From CAZLAP01 sp964557715 (GTDB lineage Bacteria; Patescibacteriota; Minisyncoccia; Minisyncoccales; RBG-13-42-11): a stretch of 10,507 nt of DNA. This document shows positions 1-5,737 of this stretch, piece after piece. A program made the translations under genes and the position numbers. Under the pieces are notes generated by a model. It worked only from the letters and a program-made list of their open reading frames with translations, was not told where the DNA came from and did no database searches. Each line of letters begins with the position of its first letter. The first letter of the stretch is position 1. The stretch covers positions 1-10,507 of the forward strand of contig CAZLAP010000003.1 in NCBI GenBank assembly GCA_964557715.1, in the 5' to 3' direction.

Positions 1-5
1 TTTTT

Positions 6-33
6 TTGAGGGATTTACAGCTCGTGATATAAT
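6..33 (+). promoter_or_regulatory. sigma70-type promoter of mreC operon
   Basis: A -35-like TTGAGG (6-11) is followed after 16 bp by a perfect -10 TATAAT (28-33). An extended -10 TG sits at 25-26, one base upstream. The -10 ends 9 bp before the mreC ATG, so a start 6-8 bases downstream would give a leader of only 1-3 nucleotides. No ribosome binding site is present. The T-run at 1-7 may be the end of an upstream terminator, but it is cut by the window edge. Confidence 0.7.
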
Positions 34-42
34 AAAAACATT

Positions 43-885
43 ATGAAAATTAAGGCAAAATTAAAAATTTGGCTAATTGTTATTTTACTTATTGTTATTT
101 TTGCCGTTTTAAATTTTACCGGTTTCTCAAAAGACATTAAAAATTTCTTTTTTTTAATTTCTTCACCCATTCAAAAATCATTTTGGCGGGCAGGAAAAAA
201 TATTTCCGATTTTACGTCAGGAATTTTAAAAATCAATAATCTTAGGGAAGAAGCAGATATTCTTCGTCTTGAAAATAAGAAGCTTGTCGGGCGGATTGTT
301 GCTTTGATTGAGACTCAAAAAGAAAACGAAATTTTAAAAAAGGCTTTAGATTTAGAACTGGAAAAAGATTTTGAATTAATATTTTCTCAAATAACAAACA
401 AAGATGTTTTTAGGGATTCTGTTTTGATTGATAAGGGTTCAGCAGACGGAGTTTCCGAAGGCTTGCCTGTTATTAGCGAACAAAAAATTGTTTTAGGCAG
501 GATAGGTCAAGTTTACGACGATTTTTCAGAAGTTATTTTAATTTTCAATAAAGAAAGTTCTTTTGACGCAAAAATTATTAGCAGAATTTATTTTGAGGAA
601 AACGAGAAAGAAAATCAAGAACAGCAGCCGGCTGATATTTACGGCTTAGTGAAAGGCAAAGGCAATGCCGGTCTTTGTTTTGATTTAATACCTAAAGAAG
701 AGAAAATTTTTGAAAACGATATAATTGTCACTTCGGCTTTAGGCGGCATTTATCCGTCAGGTCTTTTGGTTGGAGAAATTGAAGCAATCAAAAAAACGGA
801 CACAAGCCCTTTTCAAGAAGCGGAGATAAAGCCAGCTTTTAACATTGAAGATTTGAATTATCTGTTTATTATTAAAAAATGGTAA
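43..885 (+). CDS. mreC: rod shape-determining protein MreC
   Basis: MreC is the bitopic scaffold of the elongasome. It links the MreB/MreD complex in the membrane to PBP2 outside and activates lateral peptidoglycan synthesis. The 280-residue protein has a basic N-terminus, one membrane helix (about 9-27), a charged coiled-coil stretch (about 64-110), then the double beta-barrel domain. Family motifs are visible: LIDKGSADGVSEGLPVI (about 128-144), and TSALGGIYPSGLLVGEI (230-246) near the C-terminus. Length is normal for the family. An E/Q-rich insert (about 184-197, ENEKENQEQQ) lies in a loop of the barrel. It is the first gene after a good promoter, starts at the only sensible ATG, and overlaps mreD by 7 bases. 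MreB is not in the window, though it commonly lies just upstream. Confidence 0.93.
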   Translation: MKIKAKLKIWLIVILLIVIFAVLNFTGFSKDIKNFFFLISSPIQKSFWRAGKNISDFTSGILKINNLREEADILRLENKKLVGRIVALIETQKENEILKKALDLELEKDFELIFSQITNKDVFRDSVLIDKGSADGVSEGLPVISEQKIVLGRIGQVYDDFSEVILIFNKESSFDAKIISRIYFEENEKENQEQQPADIYGLVKGKGNAGLCFDLIPKEEKIFENDIIVTSALGGIYPSGLLVGEIEAIKKTDTSPFQEAEIKPAFNIEDLNYLFIIKKW

Positions 886-1199
886 GAAGGATTGCTTTTT
901 TAATTATTGTTTTTTATTTTTTGTCTTTAATCCAAACCAGCTTTTTGGCTCATTTTAGCTTGTGGGGAGTTGTTCCGAACCTTGTTTTCATTATCGCTGT
1001 TTTTATTAATTTTTTTAATTTTCCCCAATATCAAAAATTATTTTCAGCTTTTATTGCCGGGCTTTATCTTGATATTTTTTCCTTAAGCAATACATTTGGA
1101 TTTTTTGGATTTTATACTTTGCTTTTGCTTGGTTCTTACTTTATTTTGAAAATTATTTCAGAAAAATATGTCAGATTTTATGCCGTTTCAAAAAAATAG
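879..1199 (+). CDS. mreD: rod shape-determining protein MreD, short form
   Basis: MreD is the integral-membrane partner of MreC in the elongasome. The 106-residue product is almost entirely hydrophobic, with about four membrane segments (roughly 4-24, 30-48, 53-70, 75-94). It carries the MreD-like patterns QTSFLAHFSLWGVVPNLVFI (19-38) and AFIAGLYLDIFS (57-68, the G-x-x-x-D signature). It is clearly shorter than the roughly 160 residues of E. coli MreD and seems to lack the last one or two helices, ending with KYVRFYAVSKK. The start ATG overlaps the mreC stop (ATGGTAA), which implies translational coupling. The 3' end overlaps mrdA by 32 bases. The identity comes from position plus motifs. Whether the short length is natural in this lineage or a C-terminal loss cannot be told from one sequence. 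Confidence 0.82.
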   Translation: MVRRIAFLIIVFYFLSLIQTSFLAHFSLWGVVPNLVFIIAVFINFFNFPQYQKLFSAFIAGLYLDIFSLSNTFGFFGFYTLLLLGSYFILKIISEKYVRFYAVSKK

Positions 1200-3117
1200 A
1201 AGAATCAGATTCGCTTCCAGCGAATACGTTGAGCCGCATGAAATTCTTTTAGACTCTCTTGCCGAGAAGAAGGAAAGAGATTTGGAGCTTTCAGAAAAGA
1301 AGTTTGAAGTACCTCTTTTAAAGAAAATTATCCGGATTTTTTTTCTTTTTTGTTCTTTTTTATTGTTGTTTCTTTTATTTAAAACTTTTCAGCTTCAGAT
1401 CTTTGAGGGCAAAAATTTTTCTCAATTGGCGGAAAAAAATAAATTTATTATTCAGCAGATTCAAGCTGAAAGAGGAGTTATTTACGATAGAAACTTGGAA
1501 CAGCTTGTTTTTAATAAGTCAACTTTTGATTTAATCTGCGAAAAAAGCAAGCTTCCTGAAGATGAGAGTAAAAAAGAAAAAATTTTTCAGCAAATTTCAA
1601 AAATTATCCAAAAAGACGTTAAAGAACAGATTGTAAATTCTGCGACAGATCAAGTTTTGGTAAAAAATAATCTTTCTCATGAAGAATTGATTTTGCTTGA
1701 AGCGAAAAGTTATGAGTTAGCAGGCTTTCAAGTTAAAAGCAGCACTATTAGAGAATACAAGGAAGGCGAAGTTTTTGCTCATCTTTTTGGCTATACTGGA
1801 AAAATAAAAAAAGAAGAATTTGAATCATCTTCTGAATTTTACTCAATTAACGATTATGTCGGCAGAGAGGGGATTGAAAATTATTATGAAAAATATTTAA
1901 GAAAAAACCCCGGAAAATTAAGAATTGAAAAGGATGTTTTCGGCAATCTTATTTCGTCTGAAATTGTTTCTCTGCCGAACTCAGGCAGCAGCTTGGTTTT
2001 GTGGCTGGATGCCGGTTTGCAAAGAAAAGCTAAGGAAGAGCTGGAAAAAAAATATAAAGAATTGGGAGCCAAGGGAGCTGCGGTAGTGGCTCTTGATCCG
2101 AGAACCGGAGGCGTTTTATCTTTGGTTTCCTTGCCGAGTTTTGACAATAATTTGTTTCAGAAAGGGGCTGACTCTGAAACCCTTAAAGAGGTTTTAGAAG
2201 ACTCTAAAGGGCTTAATGCGCTTTTAAATCGGGCGATTGCCGGCAGATATCTGGTGGGTTCAACCATAAAGCCTTTGCTCGCTTCAGCAGCTTTGGAAGA
2301 AGAAATTATCAGTCCGCAGAAACAGATTTACGGTTCAGCCTATATTGAAATTCCGCATAGGTATGACCCTGAAATTACTTATAAATACAGAGACTGGACG
2401 GTTCACGGCTGGGTGGATATGAAAAAAGCAATTGCTCAATCTTGCAACGTTTATTTTTATACCATTGGCGGCGGATATGAGGGGCAGAAAGGTCTGGGAC
2501 CGACAAAAATAAAAGAATATTTGAAATTATTCGGCTGGACGGAAAAAACAGGAGTTGATCTTCCCGGAGAAGTTATCGGTCTTGTTCCGGATGCGGAATG
2601 GAAAAGAAACGTAATCGGCGAAGACTGGTGGGACGGCGATACTTATAATCTTTCCATTGGCCAGGGATACATTTTAGTTACACCTTTGCAAGTCGCTGCC
2701 GCCTTTTCGGCTATTGCTAATGGCGGAACGCTTTTTCAGCCTGAAATTGTAAAAGAAGCGGTTAATGCTTCTGTTCCTGGACAAGTGATTGAAAGGTTTT
2801 CTTCCGAAGTCATTCGCCAAAATTTTATAAGCCAGCAAAATCTTGAGATTGTCAGAGAAGGAATGAGGCAGGCTGTAACAGGAGAAAATAGCCCTCAAGC
2901 TTCAGCTGTTATTTTAAACTCTTTGCCAGTGGCTTCAGCCGCTAAAACCGGAACAGCTGAGCTAGGGGGAGACCGTTATAATAATTGGGTAACTGTTTTT
3001 GCCCCTTACGAAGACCCGGAAATTGTTTTAACCGTATTGATGGAAAACGTTAAAGGCGTCCAGGCAGCCGCTTTGCCCGTGGCTAAGGAAATTTTAGAGT
3101 GGTATTTTAATAGATAA
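1168..3117 (+). CDS. mrdA: penicillin-binding protein 2 (class B transpeptidase)
   Basis: This is the elongasome DD-transpeptidase that cross-links new lateral-wall peptidoglycan on the outer face of the membrane, working with MreC and a RodA glycosyltransferase. The 649 residues comprise a cytoplasmic tail (1-52, containing EPHEILLDS), one membrane anchor (about 53-73), a dimerisation/pedestal domain starting with ERGVIYDRN (101-109), and a transpeptidase domain (about 300-640). The catalytic motifs are intact: S365-T-I-K368 (SxxK), S425-C-N427 (SxN) and K593-T-G-T (KTG). The usual PGS before the nucleophile reads VGS here. The N-terminal tail is longer than in E. coli PBP2. The start at 1168 overlaps mreD by 32 bases. 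An in-frame ATG at 1180 is possible and would remove four residues. No rodA follows in the window, although mrdA-rodA pairing is common elsewhere. Confidence 0.95.
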   Translation: MSDFMPFQKNRRIRFASSEYVEPHEILLDSLAEKKERDLELSEKKFEVPLLKKIIRIFFLFCSFLLLFLLFKTFQLQIFEGKNFSQLAEKNKFIIQQIQAERGVIYDRNLEQLVFNKSTFDLICEKSKLPEDESKKEKIFQQISKIIQKDVKEQIVNSATDQVLVKNNLSHEELILLEAKSYELAGFQVKSSTIREYKEGEVFAHLFGYTGKIKKEEFESSSEFYSINDYVGREGIENYYEKYLRKNPGKLRIEKDVFGNLISSEIVSLPNSGSSLVLWLDAGLQRKAKEELEKKYKELGAKGAAVVALDPRTGGVLSLVSLPSFDNNLFQKGADSETLKEVLEDSKGLNALLNRAIAGRYLVGSTIKPLLASAALEEEIISPQKQIYGSAYIEIPHRYDPEITYKYRDWTVHGWVDMKKAIAQSCNVYFYTIGGGYEGQKGLGPTKIKEYLKLFGWTEKTGVDLPGEVIGLVPDAEWKRNVIGEDWWDGDTYNLSIGQGYILVTPLQVAAAFSAIANGGTLFQPEIVKEAVNASVPGQVIERFSSEVIRQNFISQQNLEIVREGMRQAVTGENSPQASAVILNSLPVASAAKTGTAELGGDRYNNWVTVFAPYEDPEIVLTVLMENVKGVQAAALPVAKEILEWYFNR

Positions 3118-3196
3118 AAATATAAGGATATAGAGATTAAAGATTTAAAGATATGGCAGTAATAAGTTTTCAATAGTAGTAAGAAGCAATAATTTT

Positions 3197-3232
3197 AATA
3201 ATAAGCTTAATAATAAGCTTAGCAATAAGCTT
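3197..3232. repeat. three tandem 12-bp repeats
   Basis: The unit AATAATAAGCTT occurs twice exactly (3197-3208, 3209-3220) and once with two changes (AGCAATAAGCTT, 3221-3232). Three HindIII-type AAGCTT hexamers are therefore spaced exactly 12 bp apart. A diverged relative lies upstream: AATAAGTTTTCAATA at 3161-3175 matches AATAAGCTTTCAATA at 3224-3238 at 14 of 15 positions. All of this lies in the 199-base gap after mrdA. Function unknown. Confidence 0.9.
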
Positions 3233-3251
3233 TCAATAATTTTCCCAGAAT

Positions 3252-3271
3252 TTTTAATAATATTATTAAAA
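3252..3271. promoter_or_regulatory. 20-bp perfect AT palindrome, possible operator
   Basis: TTTTAATAATATTATTAAAA is a perfect 20-bp palindrome with no central gap. It lies 30 bp upstream of the -10 box of the winged-helix/Cas2-like gene and overlaps the flanking direct repeat. Its symmetry and place suit a dimeric regulator, possibly the downstream protein acting on its own promoter. It is made only of A and T, so chance formation in an AT-rich spacer cannot be dismissed. It could also form an mRNA hairpin after mrdA, but with no G:C pairs it would be a weak terminator. Confidence 0.5.
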
Positions 3272-3324
3272 TAGCTATCGCTTTTTTAGTAATGTGGTTA
3301 TATAATAAAATAAACTATGAGTAA
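3262..3324 (+). repeat. flanking direct repeat, copy 1 (upstream)
   Basis: The 20 bases 3262-3281 (ATTATTAAAATAGCTATCGC) match 3924-3943 at 19 of 20 positions. Two further blocks recur in the same order in both copies: TATAATAA (3301-3308 here) and ATGAGTAA (3317-3324 here, which is the start of the winged-helix/Cas2-like gene). In copy 2 the distances between blocks are shorter. The gene is thus bracketed by an intact and a contracted version of its own upstream region. Confidence 0.85.
3301..3306 (+). promoter_or_regulatory. -10 box of the wHTH/Cas2-like gene
   Basis: A perfect TATAAT ends 10 bp before the ATG at 3317. The -35 region (about 3278-3283, TCGCTT) is poor, so the promoter may need an activator or may use the ATAGCTATCGC motif just upstream as its recognition element. 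The spacing again predicts an almost leaderless transcript. Confidence 0.5.
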
Positions 3325-3892
3325 ATATAAATATTATTTTAGAAAGCCAAAATCTGAAATTGTTAAAGATTTTTTAAATATGATTGTGATTGCGGGCGTT
3401 ATTACAATTGCTGCCTCTTCTCCTTATTTTATTAATAATTTATTAAGAAATCATAAACGTTTTAAACAATATCCGAAACAAAGAATTACTGATACTTTTG
3501 CGCGCTTGAAAAGAGAGGGATTAATTAAAATAGAAAAGAGAGGGAAACAAATTTACATCAAACTTACGGCCGAAGGCAAGAAAAAAGCCAACTATTATCA
3601 AATTAATGATTTATTAATAAAAAAACCAAAAAGATGGGATAAAAAATGGAGAGTTGTAATTTTTGATATAGTTGAATTAAAGAGAAGTCGTCGAGAGGCC
3701 TTTCGTGGAAAATTGAAAGAATTAGGTTTTTACCAAATTCAACGGAGCGTTTGGGTTTATCCTTTTGAGTGCCGCGATGAGATAAATCTTTTAAGAGATT
3801 TTTTCGGCTTTAACAAGAGTGATATTAGACTGATTATCGCAGAAAAAGTAGAAGACGACGAGAATTTGAAAAAGATTTTTAAACTTCATTGA
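3317..3892 (+). CDS. winged-helix plus Cas2-like (PaaX-type) protein
   Basis: The 191-residue protein has two recognisable halves. Residues about 20-92 look like a winged-helix DNA-binding domain of PaaX type, with a hydrophobic first helix (about 20-37) and a wing around GLIKIEKRGKQIYIKLT (68-84). Residues about 110-185 look like the central Cas2-like ferredoxin fold of PaaX regulators: KKWRVVIFDI (109-118, Asp117 at the position of the Cas2 metal-binding aspartate), then LGFYQIQRSVWVYPFEC (136-152). Such proteins are often auto-annotated as Cas2 in CPR genomes, but there is no cas1, no CRISPR array and no other cas gene here, so a role in spacer acquisition is unlikely. A transcriptional regulator, perhaps ligand-responsive, is the best guess. 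The gene stands alone between repeat-rich spacers and has its own -10 box. No PaaX C-terminal domain is present. Confidence 0.8.
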   Translation: MSKYKYYFRKPKSEIVKDFLNMIVIAGVITIAASSPYFINNLLRNHKRFKQYPKQRITDTFARLKREGLIKIEKRGKQIYIKLTAEGKKKANYYQINDLLIKKPKRWDKKWRVVIFDIVELKRSRREAFRGKLKELGFYQIQRSVWVYPFECRDEINLLRDFFGFNKSDIRLIIAEKVEDDENLKKIFKLH

Positions 3893-3904
3893 TTTATTCA
3901 TTAG

Positions 3905-3921
3905 TCAATTATTTTAATTGA
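3905..3921. repeat. short hairpin after the Cas2-like gene
   Basis: TCAATTA (3905-3911) and TAATTGA (3915-3921) are perfect reverse complements around a TTT loop, starting 12 bases after the TGA stop. A 7-bp stem with one G:C pair and no following T-run makes a weak terminator at best. Confidence 0.4.
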
Positions 3922-3923
3922 GC

Positions 3924-3970
3924 ATTATTAATATAGCTATCGCATTCTTAATAATATAATAAATGAGTAA
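3924..3970 (+). repeat. flanking direct repeat, copy 2 (downstream)
   Basis: The copy comprises ATTATTAATATAGCTATCGC (3924-3943), TATAATAA (3955-3962) and ATGAGTAA (3963-3970). It repeats the upstream region and start codon of the preceding gene, but with about 8 and 8 bases missing between blocks. Its ATG opens only a nine-codon frame (MSKNLVKIW, stop at 3990-3992) that shares just MSK with the gene. The -10-like TATAAT is only 2 bp from that ATG, so this copy would not express it normally. The outer bases ATTATTAA (3924-3931) and TTAATAAT (3948-3955) can also pair as a stem. It looks like a relic of a duplication or a repeated regulatory element. Confidence 0.8.
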
Positions 3971-3971
3971 G

Positions 3972-4004
3972 AATTTGGTGAAAATTTGGTGAAAATTTGG
4001 TGAA
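3972..4004. repeat. three perfect 11-bp tandem repeats
   Basis: AATTTGGTGAA is repeated three times without change or gap (3972-3982, 3983-3993, 3994-4004). It directly follows copy 2 of the flanking element. The period is close to one DNA helical turn, so each unit would present the same face. The unit length is not a multiple of three and no frame stays open, so it is not coding. Confidence 0.93.
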
Positions 4005-4051
4005 GAAGATTAAGTTTTAGTTTTAGTGTATTTACCCTGTTTTTATTGTTC

Positions 4052-4095
4052 TGTCTTTATTTTGTCTTTATTTTGTCTTTATTCTATCTTTATTC
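4052..4095. repeat. four 11-bp tandem repeats, TGTCTTTATTT type
   Basis: Units at 4052-4062 and 4063-4073 are identical (TGTCTTTATTT). Those at 4074-4084 and 4085-4095 differ by one and two bases. A further related piece, TGTTTTTATTG (4038-4048), lies 3 bases upstream. The array has the same 11-bp period as the unrelated array at 3972-4004 and ends 26 bp before the lysS -35 box. Phased T-tracts suggest DNA bending or protein binding. Function unknown. Confidence 0.88.
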
Positions 4096-4121
4096 TGTTA
4101 ATCGAGCTTTAGTGCAGAATT

Positions 4122-4150
4122 TTGACTAAAAAATTAAGATAAAGTAAAAT
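4122..4150 (+). promoter_or_regulatory. sigma70-type promoter of lysS
   Basis: TTGACT (4122-4127, 5 of 6 to consensus) and TAAAAT (4145-4150, 5 of 6) are separated by the ideal 17 bp. The -10 ends 10 bp before the lysS ATG, so the transcript would begin within about 2-4 bases of the start codon. No ribosome binding site is visible. Confidence 0.72.
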
Positions 4151-4160
4151 ATATTATTAT

Positions 4161-5624
4161 ATGACGGCTTTATCGGAAATAAGAAAAAACAGATTAAAAA
4201 AACTAGAGGCGATTAAAAAATCGCTTTTAAATCCTTTTCCCGGAAAAACAAAAAGAACCCATAAAGTCAGCGAAGCTCTTGGAAATTTCAGCAAATTGTC
4301 TCGCTTGAAAAAAGAAATTATTTTAGGGGGCAGGATAAAATCCCAAAGAGGACACGGCGGTTCAACTTTTTTGGATATTGAAGATGGTACAGGGAAAATC
4401 CAAGCTTTTTTAAAAAAAGACAGGCTGGGAGAAAAGGCGTACAAATCTTTTTTAAGCTTGTTTGACGTCGGCGATTTTATAGAATTGAGGGGAATTTTAT
4501 TTAAAACCAAAAAAGGGGAAAAAACAATAGAGGTTGCCGGTTATAGGATTTTGGCTAAAAGCTTATTGCCTTTGCCGGAAAAATGGCACGGTTTGCAAGA
4601 TGTGGAAGAAAGGTTCAGAAAAAGATATTTGGATTTAATTTTCAATCCTGAAGCTAAGTCTAAATTTGTAATAAGGGCAAAAATTATAAAAATAATAAGA
4701 GAGTTTTTAGACGAGCAAGGCTTTTTAGAGGTAGAAACGCCGATTTTGCAGTCTATTTACGGCGGAGCGACAGCCAAGCCGTTCAAAACTTTTTTAAACG
4801 CCTTAAAGCTGCCTTTGTTTTTAAGGATTGCGCCAGAGCTTTATTTAAAGCGTCTTTTGGTCGGCGGTTTTGAAAAAGTTTACGAAATAGGCAGAGTTTT
4901 TAGAAACGAAGGGATGGACAGAAGCCATAATCCGGATTATACGCATTTTGAATTATATTGGGCTTACGCTGATTATAAAGACATGATGAAGCTTGTTGAA
5001 AAGATGTTTGAATTTTTGCTTGGGAAAGTTTTCGGAAGCATGAAAATAAAATACGAAAAAAAAGAAATAAATTTTAAAAGTCCCTGGAAAAGAATTGAAT
5101 TTGACCAGCTTTTAAAGAAAGAAACAAAAATAAACTTGGAAGAAATTAATTTAACAGCTCTTAAAAAAGAGGCCGAAAAATTAGGGGTAAAAGTTGAAAA
5201 AGGAGCGAGCAAATCTAAAATAGCGGATGAGATTTACAAAAAATACTGCCGGCCGAAAATCTGGCAACCTACTTTTATTATTCATCATCCTCTTGGATTT
5301 CAGCCTTTGGCAAAAAATTTGGATAATAATCCCAAAAAATTGGCTAATTTTCAGCTAATTGCCGGAGGGTGGGAACTGGCTAATTCTTTTTCCGAACTGA
5401 ACGACCCGATTGAACAGAAAAAAAGATTTGAAGAACAGGAAAATTTTTTCAAAAAGGGATCAGAAGAAGCTCAGAGAATGGATTCTGATTTCATAGAAGC
5501 TTTAGAATACGGTATGCCGCCAGCTGCCGGTTTTGGCATGGGAATAGACAGGTTGGCGGCTTTGCTCACGGATTCTCACAATCTAAGAGAAATTATATTG
5601 TTTCCGACGATGAGACCTAAGTAA
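4161..5624 (+). CDS. lysS: lysyl-tRNA synthetase, class II
   Basis: The enzyme charges tRNA-Lys with lysine using ATP in the cytoplasm. The 487-residue protein has an N-terminal helix, an OB-fold anticodon-binding domain (about 53-133, with GGRIKSQRGHGGSTFLDIED at 56-75), and a class II catalytic domain. Motif 1 is FLEVETPILQSIYGGATAKPF-like (starting at 188). Motif 2 includes YEIGRVFRNEG (241-251) and SHNPDYTHFELYWAY (255-269). Motif 3 is GFGMGIDRLAALL (457-469). GGWELANSFSELNDP (402-416) is the amino-acid-pocket region seen in LysRS. The usual SPLAK reads QPLAK here (381-385). Length is normal. The start is fixed by the promoter 10 bp upstream. It stands as a separate transcription unit after the repeat island, and an A/T-only spacer separates it from serS. 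Confidence 0.95.
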   Translation: MTALSEIRKNRLKKLEAIKKSLLNPFPGKTKRTHKVSEALGNFSKLSRLKKEIILGGRIKSQRGHGGSTFLDIEDGTGKIQAFLKKDRLGEKAYKSFLSLFDVGDFIELRGILFKTKKGEKTIEVAGYRILAKSLLPLPEKWHGLQDVEERFRKRYLDLIFNPEAKSKFVIRAKIIKIIREFLDEQGFLEVETPILQSIYGGATAKPFKTFLNALKLPLFLRIAPELYLKRLLVGGFEKVYEIGRVFRNEGMDRSHNPDYTHFELYWAYADYKDMMKLVEKMFEFLLGKVFGSMKIKYEKKEINFKSPWKRIEFDQLLKKETKINLEEINLTALKKEAEKLGVKVEKGASKSKIADEIYKKYCRPKIWQPTFIIHHPLGFQPLAKNLDNNPKKLANFQLIAGGWELANSFSELNDPIEQKKRFEEQENFFKKGSEEAQRMDSDFIEALEYGMPPAAGFGMGIDRLAALLTDSHNLREIILFPTMRPK

Positions 5625-5626
5625 AA

Positions 5627-5654
5627 TTTTAAATTTCTAATTTCAAATTTAAAA
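5627..5654. repeat. A/T-only inverted repeat after lysS
   Basis: TTTTAAATTT (5627-5636) and AAATTTAAAA (5645-5654) are perfect reverse complements around an 8-base loop (CTAATTTC), two bases after the lysS stop. There is no G:C pair in the stem and no clean T-run after it. It may be a weak terminator or simply spacer composition. Confidence 0.45.
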
Positions 5655-5684
5655 ACAATTTTAAAATTAAAAATTAACGTGTTC

Positions 5685-5706
5685 AATAAAAATTTTAATT
5701 TTTATT
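5685..5706. terminator. possible weak terminator between lysS and serS
   Basis: AATAAAAATT (5685-5694) and AATTTTTATT (5697-5706) are perfect reverse complements with a 2-base centre, and the right arm is itself T-rich. It has the geometry of a terminator on either strand but has only A:U pairs. It ends 31 bases before the serS ATG. It could equally be an AT-rich upstream promoter element. No convincing serS promoter was found; TAGATT (5725-5730) is the best -10 candidate. Confidence 0.3.
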
Positions 5707-5737
5707 TTACCCTTAATAAATCTTTAGATTCACTTTA

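Noticed and set aside
14..19. TTTACA as the -35 box of the mreC promoter.
   Set aside because: It is only 8 bp from the TATAAT box. TTGAGG at 6-11 has a proper 16-bp spacing.
1884..2147. Minus-strand open frame inside mrdA; similar minus-strand frames lie inside lysS, serS and the aminotransferase.
   Set aside because: Each is the antisense shadow of a strongly supported gene and none shows recognisable motifs.
3149..3273. An open frame across the 12-bp repeats that would read a repeating NNKL/SNKLS peptide.
   Set aside because: It has no ATG, GTG or TTG start, no promoter or ribosome site, and the apparent protein repeat simply follows from a 12-bp DNA repeat being a multiple of three.
3963..3992. 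Nine-codon frame MSKNLVKIW after the second ATGAGTAA.
   Set aside because: It is too short, lies only 2 bp from the -10-like box, and is best explained as part of the duplicated element.
3118..4160. Possible CRISPR array, suggested by a Cas2-like gene with repeats on both sides.
   Set aside because: The repeats are 11-12 bp tandem units without unique spacers, and the 20-bp element occurs only twice, 662 bp apart. No cas1 or other cas gene is present.
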